A DNA stretch of 32,476 nucleotides from Methanobacteriota archaeon (GCA_005878665.1 VBLR01000115.1:1-32476); one strand, 5' to 3'; positions 1 to 9,307 are shown, counted from the first letter of the stretch. Program-made: numbers and translations. Notes: generated by a model from the letters alone, not told the origin.

Positions 1-1412
1 GTCTTCTTCAGCTGGATGACCCTCTTGACGAAGTTCTTCTTCGCAGTCGTGACGATCGCCTCGATGATGGCGCCGGAGATGATGTCCTTCCGCTTCACGG
101 TCTTGATCGCCTCTTTCGCCTCGGCGTCGAGTTTGACCTTGACCCACTTGTTCTCTCCGTAGAGTTCGTCGAGGACGAACCGGCGCAGCGACTCAATCGC
201 TTCCTTGTGGCCCCCGACCGCTTCGTCGAGGCTCTCCGCCGTCGGCAAGTCCTCGTTCAGGTAGATCCGCAGGATTTCCTCCGCCGCCTTGCGGTCCGGA
301 CGCGGGATCTCGATGATCTCATCGAATCGCCCGGGCCGCAACAGGGCGGGGTCCACGAGGTCCGCGCGGTTCGTCGCGCCGATCACGAAGACGTCGTGCA
401 GCTCCACGAGCCCGTCCATCTCGCTCAGGATCTGCGCGATGATGTTCTTGTGGACGCCCGAGGTGTCCATCATGCCGCGGACCGTGAACAGAGCCTCGAT
501 CTCGTCGAAGAAGACGATGCTCGGCTTCTTCTCGTGGGCCTGGCGGAAGATCTCCTTGATGATCCGCTCGCTCTCCCCGACCCACTTCGACAGGACGTCC
601 GCGATGCTGACGTTGAAGAACGTCATGTCGTTCTCCGTCGCGATCGCCTTCACGAGGAGCGTCTTGCCGCAGCCCGGGGGACCGTAGAGCAGGATCCCGC
701 GCGGCGCCTCGAGGGAGATCTGAGCGAACAGCTTCGCCTCCTGGTACGGCAGGACGACGACGTCCTTGATCCGCTCGATCGCTTCCATGAGCCCGCCGAT
801 CTCGCCGTACGTCACGTTCGGTTTCTCGCCGAGGAGCAGGGACTTGACCTCGAGGTTCGGGAGGATCTCCAGGACCTCCATCGTCGGAGGCAGCACCCCG
901 ATCTGGAATCCGGGTTTGAGCTTCTTGTACACCGCCTTGTCGCAATCGATCAGGCGCTTCTCCATGTCCCCTTCCACGGAGATCACGAGCTTGCCGTCCA
1001 TCATGTCGACGACCTTCGCGATCACGCCTTCGTTGCGCACCGCGCTGCCCTCGACGATGGCGTAGGTCTGCGGATGCACCCAGACGTACTGGCCGACGCC
1101 GAGCTGAGATTTGTCGACGAGTCCGGTCGAGACTTTCAATAGCTCCGTGGCACGCGCCACGACCACCTGATTCCCGTCGAGGTCGGGCCCTTCTTTGCGG
1201 ACGACGTACGCGTAGAGGAGCGGCGGTTGTTTGATCTTGTTGAACTTGTCCTCGTACGCCTTCAGGCGGTACTCCCGCTCCTCGATCTCGTAGCGGAAGG
1301 AGTGGAGGTCGCGCTCGTACTGCCGACGAAGGCGATCCATCTTCTCCTCGAACTCGTCCCGGACTTCTTCCGCCGACTTGGACACCTTCCCGTCGCCCTC
1401 ATCACTCGCCAT
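1..1412 (-). CDS. Proteasome-associated AAA+ ATPase, ARC/Mpa-like (PAN-related), C-terminus cut by the window edge
   Basis: Manual minus-strand translation from ATG at 1412, open to the edge: MASDEGDGKVSKSAEEVRDEFEEKMDRLRRQYERD... N-terminal coiled coil, OB-like region, Walker A GPPGCGKT, Walker B VFFDEIEA, ATNRADLVDPALLRPGRFDEIIEIPRPDR, C-terminal FVLDELYGENKWVKVKLD...RKDIISGAIIEAIVTTAKKNFVKRVI, which resembles Mpa/ARC more than classical PAN. Not in the ORF track because it runs off the edge. Confidence 0.85.
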   Translation of the reverse strand, partial: MASDEGDGKVSKSAEEVRDEFEEKMDRLRRQYERDLHSFRYEIEEREYRLKAYEDKFNKIKQPPLLYAYVVRKEGPDLDGNQVVVARATELLKVSTGLVDKSQLGVGQYVWVHPQTYAIVEGSAVRNEGVIAKVVDMMDGKLVISVEGDMEKRLIDCDKAVYKKLKPGFQIGVLPPTMEVLEILPNLEVKSLLLGEKPNVTYGEIGGLMEAIERIKDVVVLPYQEAKLFAQISLEAPRGILLYGPPGCGKTLLVKAIATENDMTFFNVSIADVLSKWVGESERIIKEIFRQAHEKKPSIVFFDEIEALFTVRGMMDTSGVHKNIIAQILSEMDGLVELHDVFVIGATNRADLVDPALLRPGRFDEIIEIPRPDRKAAEEILRIYLNEDLPTAESLDEAVGGHKEAIESLRRFVLDELYGENKWVKVKLDAEAKEAIKTVKRKDIISGAIIEAIVTTAKKNFVKRVIQLKK

Positions 1413-1703
1413 TTTTGGATCACCGCGGGCTTGCGCGCGCGATTCGGTCAGGACGCGACGGCATCTGCTCTAGGGACGCGAGTCTGTGGAACAAGCTGCC
1501 GCCTCGTCCCATCCCTTGTTAGAAAGTGGCATCCGGAATTAAAGCTTTTGTTATCGGTACTGAAGATGCGACAACCCGTGAACGCGCGCCCGATCTCCTC
1601 CCCCGACAAGGGAGAGGTCGCATCGGCGATTCGCGAGCGGCTTGTTGTAGCGAATGAGGACGGAAAGCCGGGCCGCGCACGTGCTCGACGTCGCGCGGTC
1701 TCC

Positions 1704-4700
1704 CTAGGTGTATCCGCCCTGGATCAACTTCTTGATATACGGGGTCAGGACCCGAGCGAGGCCCATGTCCCCGTCCCAATCTTCGATCTGGTCCCAGTGG
1801 TGATCTTCCATGTCCTTGATGCACCGCTCGATCTGGCCGGTCCAGCTCTGCGTGCCGTCCCCTTCGATTCTCGCCGCGAGGACGAGCCACCGGCCTCGAC
1901 CGATCAGGATGTGCATGTGGCCGACCGTCATCTCGTTCAGGTCGGCGTAGTCGTCTCCGCGAAGCGCGTCCTTCACGAACGCTTGCACGGCCGTGAGCAT
2001 CCCGCTCAGGATGTCCGTGTCGACGTCGGGTCGAAGTCGACGGGTCTCGTGCTTGATGAGGAGTCCATCCTTGTGATTGAGGAGGAACACGTCCTCGACG
2101 ATCGCCTCGCTCTCCTTCGCGGTCGGAGCCGCAGGGGAAGGCTTCGATCCCGTTTGTGATCGACGCCGCACGAGGAAGAAGAGGGCCCCCGCAATCGCGG
2201 CGGCCACGAGCAAGAGGATCCACCAGAATTGCCCCAACAGGTTGGGGGCCGTTGCGAACTGGAATGTCTTCGACTGGACCATCGAGTTTCCCGCGAGGTC
2301 GCGCGCGCTCGAATCGATGACGACGAAGTACGTCATCCCGGATTGCAGCTCGCGGGTCGGGACGAATGTCACCGTCCGGGAGTCCGGACTCCACTGGAAG
2401 GAGCCATCGATCGCCGGTGTGATCGAGAACGCCTGCTCGACGGACGCCTGATCCATCCCTTCGCTGAAAGTGATCCGTATCCACGGGGTCGTGTTCGTGT
2501 CCGCGCCAATCGGGCGGGTGTCGGTCACGAACGGATTGATGACGTCGATCAGAGTCCATGTATCGTTCACGGCCGGCGTGGGCTCGACGTTCCCCGCGCG
2601 ATCCCGGGCCATCGTCCGGAACGCGTAGACGTGGGCACCTTGGCCGACGAACGACGCACTCGTCGCGGTCGTGTTGGTGTAGCCCGCGAGATCCGTCCAC
2701 GGACCCGAATCGTCCTGCCACTGCACGTGGTAGCCCGCGATGTCGGTCGTGCCGGTCGCCGGGCCCCAAGCGATCGTGAACTGGATTTGGTCCTCGTAGT
2801 TCGGCAAGAAAACCATGACCGAGTCGGGCGGAGTCGCATCCACGATCGTCCACGAGTCGTTACCAGCGGTCATCTCGACGTTCCCCGCACGGTCCGTCGC
2901 GTTCGAGCGGAAGGCATACGTATGGCCGTCCACGCCGGTGTACATGGCGGACGTCGTCGAGGCCGTTGTGACCATCCAATCCGACCAGGCCCCGCCGTTG
3001 TCGCGCACCTGAATCCGGTAGCTCGCGATGTCGAGGGTGTCGAACTGCGGTCCCCAGTAGACCGGGAACGTGAGCGACGTTTCGTACGTGGGAAGCTTAA
3101 GGGTGTGGGAGAAGGGCCGGCCCGTGTCGACCAGGGTCCAGGTGTCGTTGCCGGCCGTGATTTCGAAGTTCCCCGCACGGTCCGTCGCATTCGAGCGGAA
3201 CGCGTAGACTCCCTGCCCAGTGCTTACGAACGTCCCCGAGGTCGCGGTCGTGTCGACGAGCCAATTCGTCCATCCCGCGGCTCCGGCGTTGTATTGGATC
3301 GTATAGGACGCGATGTCCGTGACCCCGGCGTCCGGCGCCCAGGACACGGTGAACGAGTTCGTGTTCTTGTACGCACTCAGCGGGTTCACATGGGAGCCCG
3401 GTCGGAGCGTGTCGACCGTGGTCCAAGTGTCGTTCGCGGACGGACCCGCTTCCCGGTTTCCCGCACGGTCGTCCGCCGTCGTCGCGAACTCGTACACCCC
3501 ATCGGCGGATGCTGTGAACATGAACTGGCCAAAATTCCCCGCGGGTTGGACCGCGTACTGGACCCAGACCGCGCTCCCCCCGGTCCGATACCAGAGGGTG
3601 ATGTTTCCCAGCCCGGTCCCGTTCCCGTCCGAGGCCGTGTACCAGACCGAGAACGTCAGGGCGCTCTCGTATGTCGGCAAGGAGCCGGCCGCAGAGGTCG
3701 GGGCGATCTTGTCCACCATCACGAAGGATTCTGTATGGCTCGTGCCCATGTCCACCGACCGGGGATCGTTCGCGAACGAATACGGCGGATACGTCGCGCT
3801 GACCTGCGTCTGGTTGTCCGTCGGCAATGGGGAGTCGATGTAGACCCGATCGGTCACCAGGATCCACGGTTGGACTCCGCTCGGGGTTGTACGATCCCAA
3901 ATCCGCGTGCTCCCATCCATGACGACGACATGCGCTCCCCCAACGGGTGTGAATGCGTTGGGCCAGAGCGCGTCGACTTCGAGGTAGTTCTGCACGGTGA
4001 GATTTCCCGCGGCCATCACGGCCCATTTCGTGAAGGGGCTGTTGATCGCGGTCGCCTCGGTATAGTTGTCCACGTAGAATTCGTAGCTGCCGACCGACGT
4101 CAACGTCGCGTTGTCCGCCGTGAACCGCGTGGTGAACGTGTTGTTGCCAATCAGGAAGTATCCGTCCGCGTACGAGGCCTGAATCGGTGCGCCGTTGCCG
4201 GCCCCGCCCTTCGTGACACCGGAAATCGTATCGCTCGCGGACCGGCCGTTCGCGACGAGACCCGAGGCAATGCCGTACGCGTCTCCACCGCGGCCGCCGT
4301 CCGACGCGTCGAGTGCGTCACCACCCCGGCCGCCTTGCATCGTGGTGACCCGGTTCGAAGAGAGGTTCGGAGATACGAATACCTCCGCGGCCCCCGCCGC
4401 CGTGCCTCCGTTGCCGCCGAACCCCGTGCCGATTCCGCCGGCTCCTCCGGTGACGGTGTCGACTTGGTTGTAACTGGTCTGCGTCTTGTTGAACAATCCA
4501 TCATTGTTCCCGAAGAAGACGATGCCCGTCGCGTTGCCGCCGTACCCGCCGCGCACGCCGAGGCCCCCGGCTCCGCCCGTCATCGTCGTGAAGGTGTTGG
4601 CGTGGACCGTCGCGATGCCGGCGACATAGAAGACCGCAATGCCGTTCGCCGCGCCGCCGGTTCCGCCGATCCCGGAACCACCACCGGCCGCCGCCCCGTT

Positions 4701-6008
4701 CCCGCCAATCCCGCCCCGGACCGTCTGAATGGAATTGCCGCTGGCGTCGGCGTTCATCGCGATAATCAGGAAGAGTCCTTCGGCGTCACCGCCCGCACCG
4801 CCGTTGCCGTTCGTCGCACCCTTCCCGCCCGCTCCTCCGTTGCCACCGGCCACGACATCAACGGTATTCGCGGACAACTGGCTGCTGCCTGAGGAGCTCG
4901 CCACCTCGATGGCGACGGCCGACCCGGCATCTCCGCCTCGGCCCCCGGTGACGGTCGTGGCACTGCCGCCGCCTGCGCCGCCGGATCCGCCCGATACCGT
5001 CGTGATCATGTTCCACTGAATCGTCGCGCCCGGCGTTCCGACGACGACAATCCCGGCCGCGGAACCACCGTTGCCGCCCCGACCGCCGGTGCCTCCGGCG
5101 ATCGCTTGACCGTCCCCACCGCGTCCGCCGGTCACGCTGTCAATTGTGTTCGCCGTGATCGAGGCCGAGGGCGCCGCGACTACATAGATCCCCGCGCCGA
5201 TCGATCCGTCCCGGCCCGGGGCTCCGGGGACCCCACCGGGCGCCCCGCTGAATCCGCGGACGCCTTGAATCATGTTTCCGTCAATCGATGCGGTCGCGCC
5301 GGCCGTCAGGAGGATGCCCATCGCAAAGCCGCTGCTCACATTCGTGATCGTGTTGCGCGAGATCGTCGGGGTTCCAGGCTGCTCGACCTGGATGCCGATT
5401 CCGGTGGCGTTGATTGCGTTGTTCGTAATCTGAACATTCGAGGCGTTCGCGTACACGCCGACGTTCGTGGCTCGCAGGATCGTGTTGCTCGAGACGAAAC
5501 TCGAAGACCGAACGAAGGCGAAACCGACCCCCGCTTGGAGAATCGTGTTGCTGATGATGTTCGGAGAGCTGTCGGTCGCCGTGATCGCGCGGTCGGCTCG
5601 GTCGAAGGTCGACCAGGAGACGGATCCGGACGAGCTCGCATTGAACTGAATGCCGCCCCATGGAAACGGCGACCCGGTGTTGTTTGCGGTGAAGGTAATG
5701 GGTTTGGCCGGGGTCCCATCGGCCGTCAGCCTCCCCTCGACGAAGAGGTGGACGCCAGGATCGAACCTCACTATCGTTCCAGGCATGATTGTGAGGGCCC
5801 CTGAAGGACGAATCGTGAGCGGACCTATTACCGTGTAATTGATGTCGGCTCCGCCTCCCCAAGTCGTGGGCACGCTGATGATCCCTCGGACATAGGTCGT
5901 GGCGCTCGTGGTCGGAGCGGTGACTAACAAGATGGCGCCGACGGAGCCGAGCACGGCGAAAACAATCGCCACGCTCCTGATGGAGGACCACGACGGGTGG
6001 GGGCGCAT
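1704..6008 (-). CDS. Large cell-surface protein (protein A): signal peptide, right-handed beta-helix with Gly-rich insertions, FN3/Ig-like repeats, Big_5-like domain, C-terminal TM and cytosolic domain
   Basis: 1434-aa ORF. N-terminal hydrophobic segment SVAIVFAVLGSVGAILLVTAPTTSA; parallel beta-helix repeats (NNAINATGIGIQV, SRNTITNVSSG); repeated GGxGG segments; four copies of a 'DTWTxVDxxxPxSxxxLPxYE...YAFRxxATDRAGN' module; ITFSEGMDQASVEQAFSITP Big_5-like domain; TM FWWILLLVAAAIAGALFFLVRRR; cytosolic tail EDVFLLNHKDGLLIKHETRRLRPDVDTDILSGMLTAVQAFVKDAL. Confidence 0.9.
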   Translation of the reverse strand: MRPHPSWSSIRSVAIVFAVLGSVGAILLVTAPTTSATTYVRGIISVPTTWGGGADINYTVIGPLTIRPSGALTIMPGTIVRFDPGVHLFVEGRLTADGTPAKPITFTANNTGSPFPWGGIQFNASSSGSVSWSTFDRADRAITATDSSPNIISNTILQAGVGFAFVRSSSFVSSNTILRATNVGVYANASNVQITNNAINATGIGIQVEQPGTPTISRNTITNVSSGFAMGILLTAGATASIDGNMIQGVRGFSGAPGGVPGAPGRDGSIGAGIYVVAAPSASITANTIDSVTGGRGGDGQAIAGGTGGRGGNGGSAAGIVVVGTPGATIQWNMITTVSGGSGGAGGGSATTVTGGRGGDAGSAVAIEVASSSGSSQLSANTVDVVAGGNGGAGGKGATNGNGGAGGDAEGLFLIIAMNADASGNSIQTVRGGIGGNGAAAGGGSGIGGTGGAANGIAVFYVAGIATVHANTFTTMTGGAGGLGVRGGYGGNATGIVFFGNNDGLFNKTQTSYNQVDTVTGGAGGIGTGFGGNGGTAAGAAEVFVSPNLSSNRVTTMQGGRGGDALDASDGGRGGDAYGIASGLVANGRSASDTISGVTKGGAGNGAPIQASYADGYFLIGNNTFTTRFTADNATLTSVGSYEFYVDNYTEATAINSPFTKWAVMAAGNLTVQNYLEVDALWPNAFTPVGGAHVVVMDGSTRIWDRTTPSGVQPWILVTDRVYIDSPLPTDNQTQVSATYPPYSFANDPRSVDMGTSHTESFVMVDKIAPTSAAGSLPTYESALTFSVWYTASDGNGTGLGNITLWYRTGGSAVWVQYAVQPAGNFGQFMFTASADGVYEFATTADDRAGNREAGPSANDTWTTVDTLRPGSHVNPLSAYKNTNSFTVSWAPDAGVTDIASYTIQYNAGAAGWTNWLVDTTATSGTFVSTGQGVYAFRSNATDRAGNFEITAGNDTWTLVDTGRPFSHTLKLPTYETSLTFPVYWGPQFDTLDIASYRIQVRDNGGAWSDWMVTTASTTSAMYTGVDGHTYAFRSNATDRAGNVEMTAGNDSWTIVDATPPDSVMVFLPNYEDQIQFTIAWGPATGTTDIAGYHVQWQDDSGPWTDLAGYTNTTATSASFVGQGAHVYAFRTMARDRAGNVEPTPAVNDTWTLIDVINPFVTDTRPIGADTNTTPWIRITFSEGMDQASVEQAFSITPAIDGSFQWSPDSRTVTFVPTRELQSGMTYFVVIDSSARDLAGNSMVQSKTFQFATAPNLLGQFWWILLLVAAAIAGALFFLVRRRSQTGSKPSPAAPTAKESEAIVEDVFLLNHKDGLLIKHETRRLRPDVDTDILSGMLTAVQAFVKDALRGDDYADLNEMTVGHMHILIGRGRWLVLAARIEGDGTQSWTGQIERCIKDMEDHHWDQIEDWDGDMGLARVLTPYIKKLIQGGYT

Positions 6009-6072
6009 GCGGGACGGCGTCTCCCGGGCAAGGGATTTCCCCGGCCCAGTGCCGTCCCTGTTCCCCGCCTCG

Positions 6073-6099
6073 ATATATTACCCAAATGGCGCCGTTATC
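6073..6099 (-). promoter_or_regulatory. Putative promoter of protein A: GATAAC (6099-6094), N13, TATA-like TAATATAT (6080-6073)
   Basis: Minus-strand sequence CGATAACGGCGCCATTTGGGTAATATATCG; TATA-like element about 72 nt upstream of the ATG at 6008. Confidence 0.6.
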
Positions 6100-6103
6100 G
6101 TGC

Positions 6104-8308
6104 ATGATAGCAACTTCGAACCGGGATAATGGCCGTCGCCTGGAGGAGGCGAGAACCTTCAAGCCGCGCCGAGGGTTAGGCGCCGCGGTGCCGCGAACGG
6201 GACTCGACGCGATCTTCTCGCCATCGTCCATTGCAATCGTCGGCGCGTCCCGTCACCGCGGAAAAATCGGATACGAAATCCTGCACAACCTGATCGTGAA
6301 CGAGTACCAGGGGACCGTGTATCCCGTGAATCCGAAGGCGACGAGCGTCCACGGGATTCGGTCGTACCGGAGTGTCCTCGAGATCCCGGATGCCGTGGAC
6401 CTCGCGGTCATCACCGTCCCCGCGGAGGTCGCCATCGCGGCCGTCGAAGAGTGCGGCAAGAAGGGCGTGAAAGGGCTCGTCGTGATTACGGCCGGGTTCC
6501 GGGAGGTCGGCGAAGCCGGAGCGGCCCGAGAGGCGCGACTCGTCGCCCTGTGCGACGAGTACGGCATGACGATGATCGGCCCGAACTGCATGGGCGTGAT
6601 CAACACCCACCCCGACATCCAGATGGACGCGACCTTCGCGCCGACGCCGCCGCTCCCCGGTGGGATCTCGCTCGCGACGCAGAGCGGCGCCCTCGGCATC
6701 GCGATCCTGGACCACGCAAAATCCCTCGGCGTCGGCTTTGCCAAGTTCTGCTCGCTGGGGAACAAGGCCCAGGTGAGCCTCAACGATCTCCTCCGGATGT
6801 GGCACCGGGACCCGGACACGAAACTGATCCTCGCCTACATCGAGAATTTCGGCAACCCGAGGAATTTCGTCCGAATCGCGCGCGAGACCACGAAAGACAA
6901 GCCCGTCATCGCGGTGAAGTCGGGCCGTTCGGAGGCGGGAAGCCGTGCGGCGGTGTCCCACACGGGTTCCCTCGGCGGCTCGGATCTCGCCGCGGACGCG
7001 GTATTCACACAGACGGGGGTGCTGCGAGCGAACTCGATCGAGGAGCTCTTCGATCTCGCCATGGCGTTCGCCTTGCAACCGATTCCCCGGGGAGACCGCG
7101 TCGCGGTGGTCTCGGATGCGGGAGGCCCCGCGATCATGTGCGTCGACGAACTGGTCGCCCAGGGCCTGCGGCTCGCCGAGCTCGACCGGGCGACGATCAC
7201 GTACATGAAGAGCTGGGCTCCGTCGGAAGCGTCGCTTCACAACCCGATCGACCTCACCCCGCAGGGGAGCCTCGAAGATTACCGACGCGCCATGGAGGCC
7301 GTCCTCGCCGACGAAGGCGTGGACGCCGCGATCGCGATCTACGTGCCGCCCGTCCGAGTGAACGAAGTGGATGTCGCGCGCGCAATCTGGGAGACGGCGC
7401 AGAAACATCGGAAGCCGGTCTTGTGCAACTTCCTCGGACGGGCCGAGGACAGTGCGGGCTTCGTCGAGCTGGTGACGCATCGCGTCCCTTCGTATTCGTA
7501 CCCGGAAAGCGCGGCGCGGGCGCTCGCCGCGATGCGCCGGTACGCCCGATTCCGGGACCGGGAGGAAGGGGAGCTTCGAACCTTCTCGGTCAATCGCGGC
7601 GCCGCCGAATCCAGCTTGGCCCGGGCTCGAGCGGAGGGGCGAGCCCTGCTGCGTGGCGACGAGGCGAACATGCTCCTCGAGGCGTACGGGATTCGTACGG
7701 CAGCGACTCGGTTCGTCCGCTCGGTCGAAGACTTGCCCCGCGCCGCGGCGGAGATCGGCTATCCGGTGGTCATGAAGGCGGTCGGTCCGACTCTCATTCA
7801 CAAGTCCGAAATGCACGCGGTCCTGCTAGACGTCCGGGCCAAAGATGCGCTCCTGGACGGGGCTTCCCAGATGGCGCGTCGCCTGCGGGATCGAGGGGTC
7901 GCTCTCGAGGGATTCTTGGTCCAAGAATTCGTGACGGGCGGAATGGAGGTGATCTTGGGCATGACCCGGGACAAGGTCTACGGACCGTGCCTGGTGTTCG
8001 GCCTTGGCGGTATCTACGTCGAGTACCTGAAGGACGTCGCGTTCGGACTGCCGCCGCTGACGGATCGAGATGGGATGCGAATGATCGAATCGATCCGGAC
8101 GTATCCCCTCCTGAAAGGCGTCCGGGGCGAGCGGGCGCGAGATGTGAAGGCAGTGCAAGACGCACTCCTCCGACTCGCCCAACTCGTATCGGACTTCGAG
8201 GCGATTCAAGAGATCGATCTGAACCCGGTCGTGGTCTTCCCGGAAGGCGATGGTTACAAAACGGTCGATGCCCGAATCGCGCTCGCGCCCCCCGCGGCCG
8301 AGACCTAA
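6104..8308 (+). CDS. Acyl-CoA/acetyl-CoA synthetase (ADP-forming), fused alpha-beta subunits
   Basis: CoA-binding motif IFSPSSIAIVGASRHRGKIGYEIL, succinyl-CoA-ligase-like GPNCMGVIN, LATQSGALGIAILDHA, phospho-His-region motif AVSHTGSLGG, ATP-grasp C-terminal part YPVVMKAVGPTLIHKSE...EIDLNPVVVFP. Start uncertain: ORF opens at 6086; ATG 6104 or GTG 6188 also possible. Confidence 0.92.
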   Translation: MIATSNRDNGRRLEEARTFKPRRGLGAAVPRTGLDAIFSPSSIAIVGASRHRGKIGYEILHNLIVNEYQGTVYPVNPKATSVHGIRSYRSVLEIPDAVDLAVITVPAEVAIAAVEECGKKGVKGLVVITAGFREVGEAGAAREARLVALCDEYGMTMIGPNCMGVINTHPDIQMDATFAPTPPLPGGISLATQSGALGIAILDHAKSLGVGFAKFCSLGNKAQVSLNDLLRMWHRDPDTKLILAYIENFGNPRNFVRIARETTKDKPVIAVKSGRSEAGSRAAVSHTGSLGGSDLAADAVFTQTGVLRANSIEELFDLAMAFALQPIPRGDRVAVVSDAGGPAIMCVDELVAQGLRLAELDRATITYMKSWAPSEASLHNPIDLTPQGSLEDYRRAMEAVLADEGVDAAIAIYVPPVRVNEVDVARAIWETAQKHRKPVLCNFLGRAEDSAGFVELVTHRVPSYSYPESAARALAAMRRYARFRDREEGELRTFSVNRGAAESSLARARAEGRALLRGDEANMLLEAYGIRTAATRFVRSVEDLPRAAAEIGYPVVMKAVGPTLIHKSEMHAVLLDVRAKDALLDGASQMARRLRDRGVALEGFLVQEFVTGGMEVILGMTRDKVYGPCLVFGLGGIYVEYLKDVAFGLPPLTDRDGMRMIESIRTYPLLKGVRGERARDVKAVQDALLRLAQLVSDFEAIQEIDLNPVVVFPEGDGYKTVDARIALAPPAAET

Positions 8309-8324
8309 GGGACGCGGTACGAAT

Positions 8325-8726
8325 TCATTCGCCGGGAGCTGGGCCGCTTAACTCGATCCAGATTCCGTCTGGGTCCTCGACGTATGCGAGCAGACTCGTT
8401 CCCTCAACGAACGGAGGATGGCCGACCCGTGCCCCCTTCGAAAGCAGCTCTCGGTAAGCCCGCTCGACGTCCTCGCAGGCGAACGCGATGTGGTCGAGCT
8501 CGTCCCCGTTGCGATACGGTCCTGCGAAGAACTTGGAGCCATCGGGATACCAGTTCAGTTCGAGCAACTGTTTCGATCCCGCGCTGCGAAGCTCTGCCCA
8601 TTCACCCTCTGTTTCCGGAACATGCTGACGGCGGACGACCTGCATTCCAAGAGCGTCCCGGTAGAACGAGATCGAACGGTCCATGTCTCGCACCTGAATC
8701 CCGACGTACGCGAGTTTGTAGCGCAT
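8325..8726 (-). CDS. VOC/glyoxalase-family protein (lactoylglutathione lyase-like)
   Basis: MRYKLAYVGIQVRDMDRSISFYRDALGMQVVRRQ...GDELDHIAFACEDVERAYREL...LLAYVEDPDGIWIEL. ORF extends to 8789, but the conserved start is ATG at 8726. Confidence 0.88.
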   Translation of the reverse strand: MRYKLAYVGIQVRDMDRSISFYRDALGMQVVRRQHVPETEGEWAELRSAGSKQLLELNWYPDGSKFFAGPYRNGDELDHIAFACEDVERAYRELLSKGARVGHPPFVEGTSLLAYVEDPDGIWIELSGPAPGE

Positions 8727-8830
8727 GAAACCGATGGCCCCAGCCACCCGCAGCGCATAAGGGATTTCCCGCCAAACGACGGCGCGCAACGCTTGTAGCC
8801 TCGAAGGGCTATGTCCCTGGGGAGGGGGAC

Positions 8831-9205
8831 ATGATCCAAATTGACGTGGACCTCCCCGATCGACCCGGGGAACTCGCGAAGCTCGCCGCGATCTTGGGAG
8901 ACGCGGGGATCAACATCGACGCGATCGGCGGCGAATCCGCGGGCGGACGATCGTATGTGAGCCTGATCGTGAACCAGCCTGTGCAGGCGAGGGAGGCGAT
9001 GATGAAAAGCGGCTACACCTGCTCCGTGCGAACCGTGCTCGTCGTGCGCCTCGACGACAAGCCCGGAGCCCTCGCCGCCCTCGCCCGGAAACTCGGCGAT
9101 GCCGGGGTCGATGTCGTCAGCGTGATTCATCTCGGCACCGTGGGTGGCCATGCCCAGGTCGCGCTCGGCGTCGACAACCTGGAACGAGCCCGCTCCCTTG
9201 TCTGA
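8831..9205 (+). CDS. Tandem ACT-domain protein
   Basis: MIQIDVDLPDRPGELAKLAAILGDAGINIDAIGG... and a second VLVVRLDDKPGALAALARKLGDAGVDVVSVIHLG; SD-like GGGGAGGGGG upstream. Confidence 0.85.
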   Translation: MIQIDVDLPDRPGELAKLAAILGDAGINIDAIGGESAGGRSYVSLIVNQPVQAREAMMKSGYTCSVRTVLVVRLDDKPGALAALARKLGDAGVDVVSVIHLGTVGGHAQVALGVDNLERARSLV

Positions 9206-9247
9206 CCTCGCCCTTGCCCCGACCTGACAAGCGCCCTTCTCACGACC

Positions 9248-9273
9248 GATAACCAAAGCCCGTTTCTTAAATA
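9248..9273 (+). promoter_or_regulatory. Putative promoter of protein B: GATAACCA-N10-CTTAAATA
   Basis: GATAACCA (9248-9255), AAGCCCGTTT, CTTAAATA (9266-9273); start codon about 78 nt downstream of TTAAATA. Confidence 0.65.
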
Positions 9274-9307
9274 AGGCGCGGGCCGCTCGATTTCTCCGTA
9301 CACGAAG

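Noticed and set aside
1537-1555. Minus-strand GATAACAAAAGCTTTAATT upstream of the AAA ATPase gene as another copy of the shared promoter motif
   Set aside because: GATAAC is present but the AT-rich box is about 6 nt away instead of 13; likely coincidental.
2229-4892. 887-aa plus-strand ORF and other long ORFs antisense to protein A
   Set aside because: Arg/Val/Asp/His-rich translation without recognisable motifs; opposite strand has clear TM, Ig-like and beta-helix domains. Typical high-GC shadow ORF.
6176-7816. 546-aa minus-strand ORF antisense to the acyl-CoA synthetase
   Set aside because: The sense strand carries conserved catalytic motifs throughout; antisense translation lacks any.
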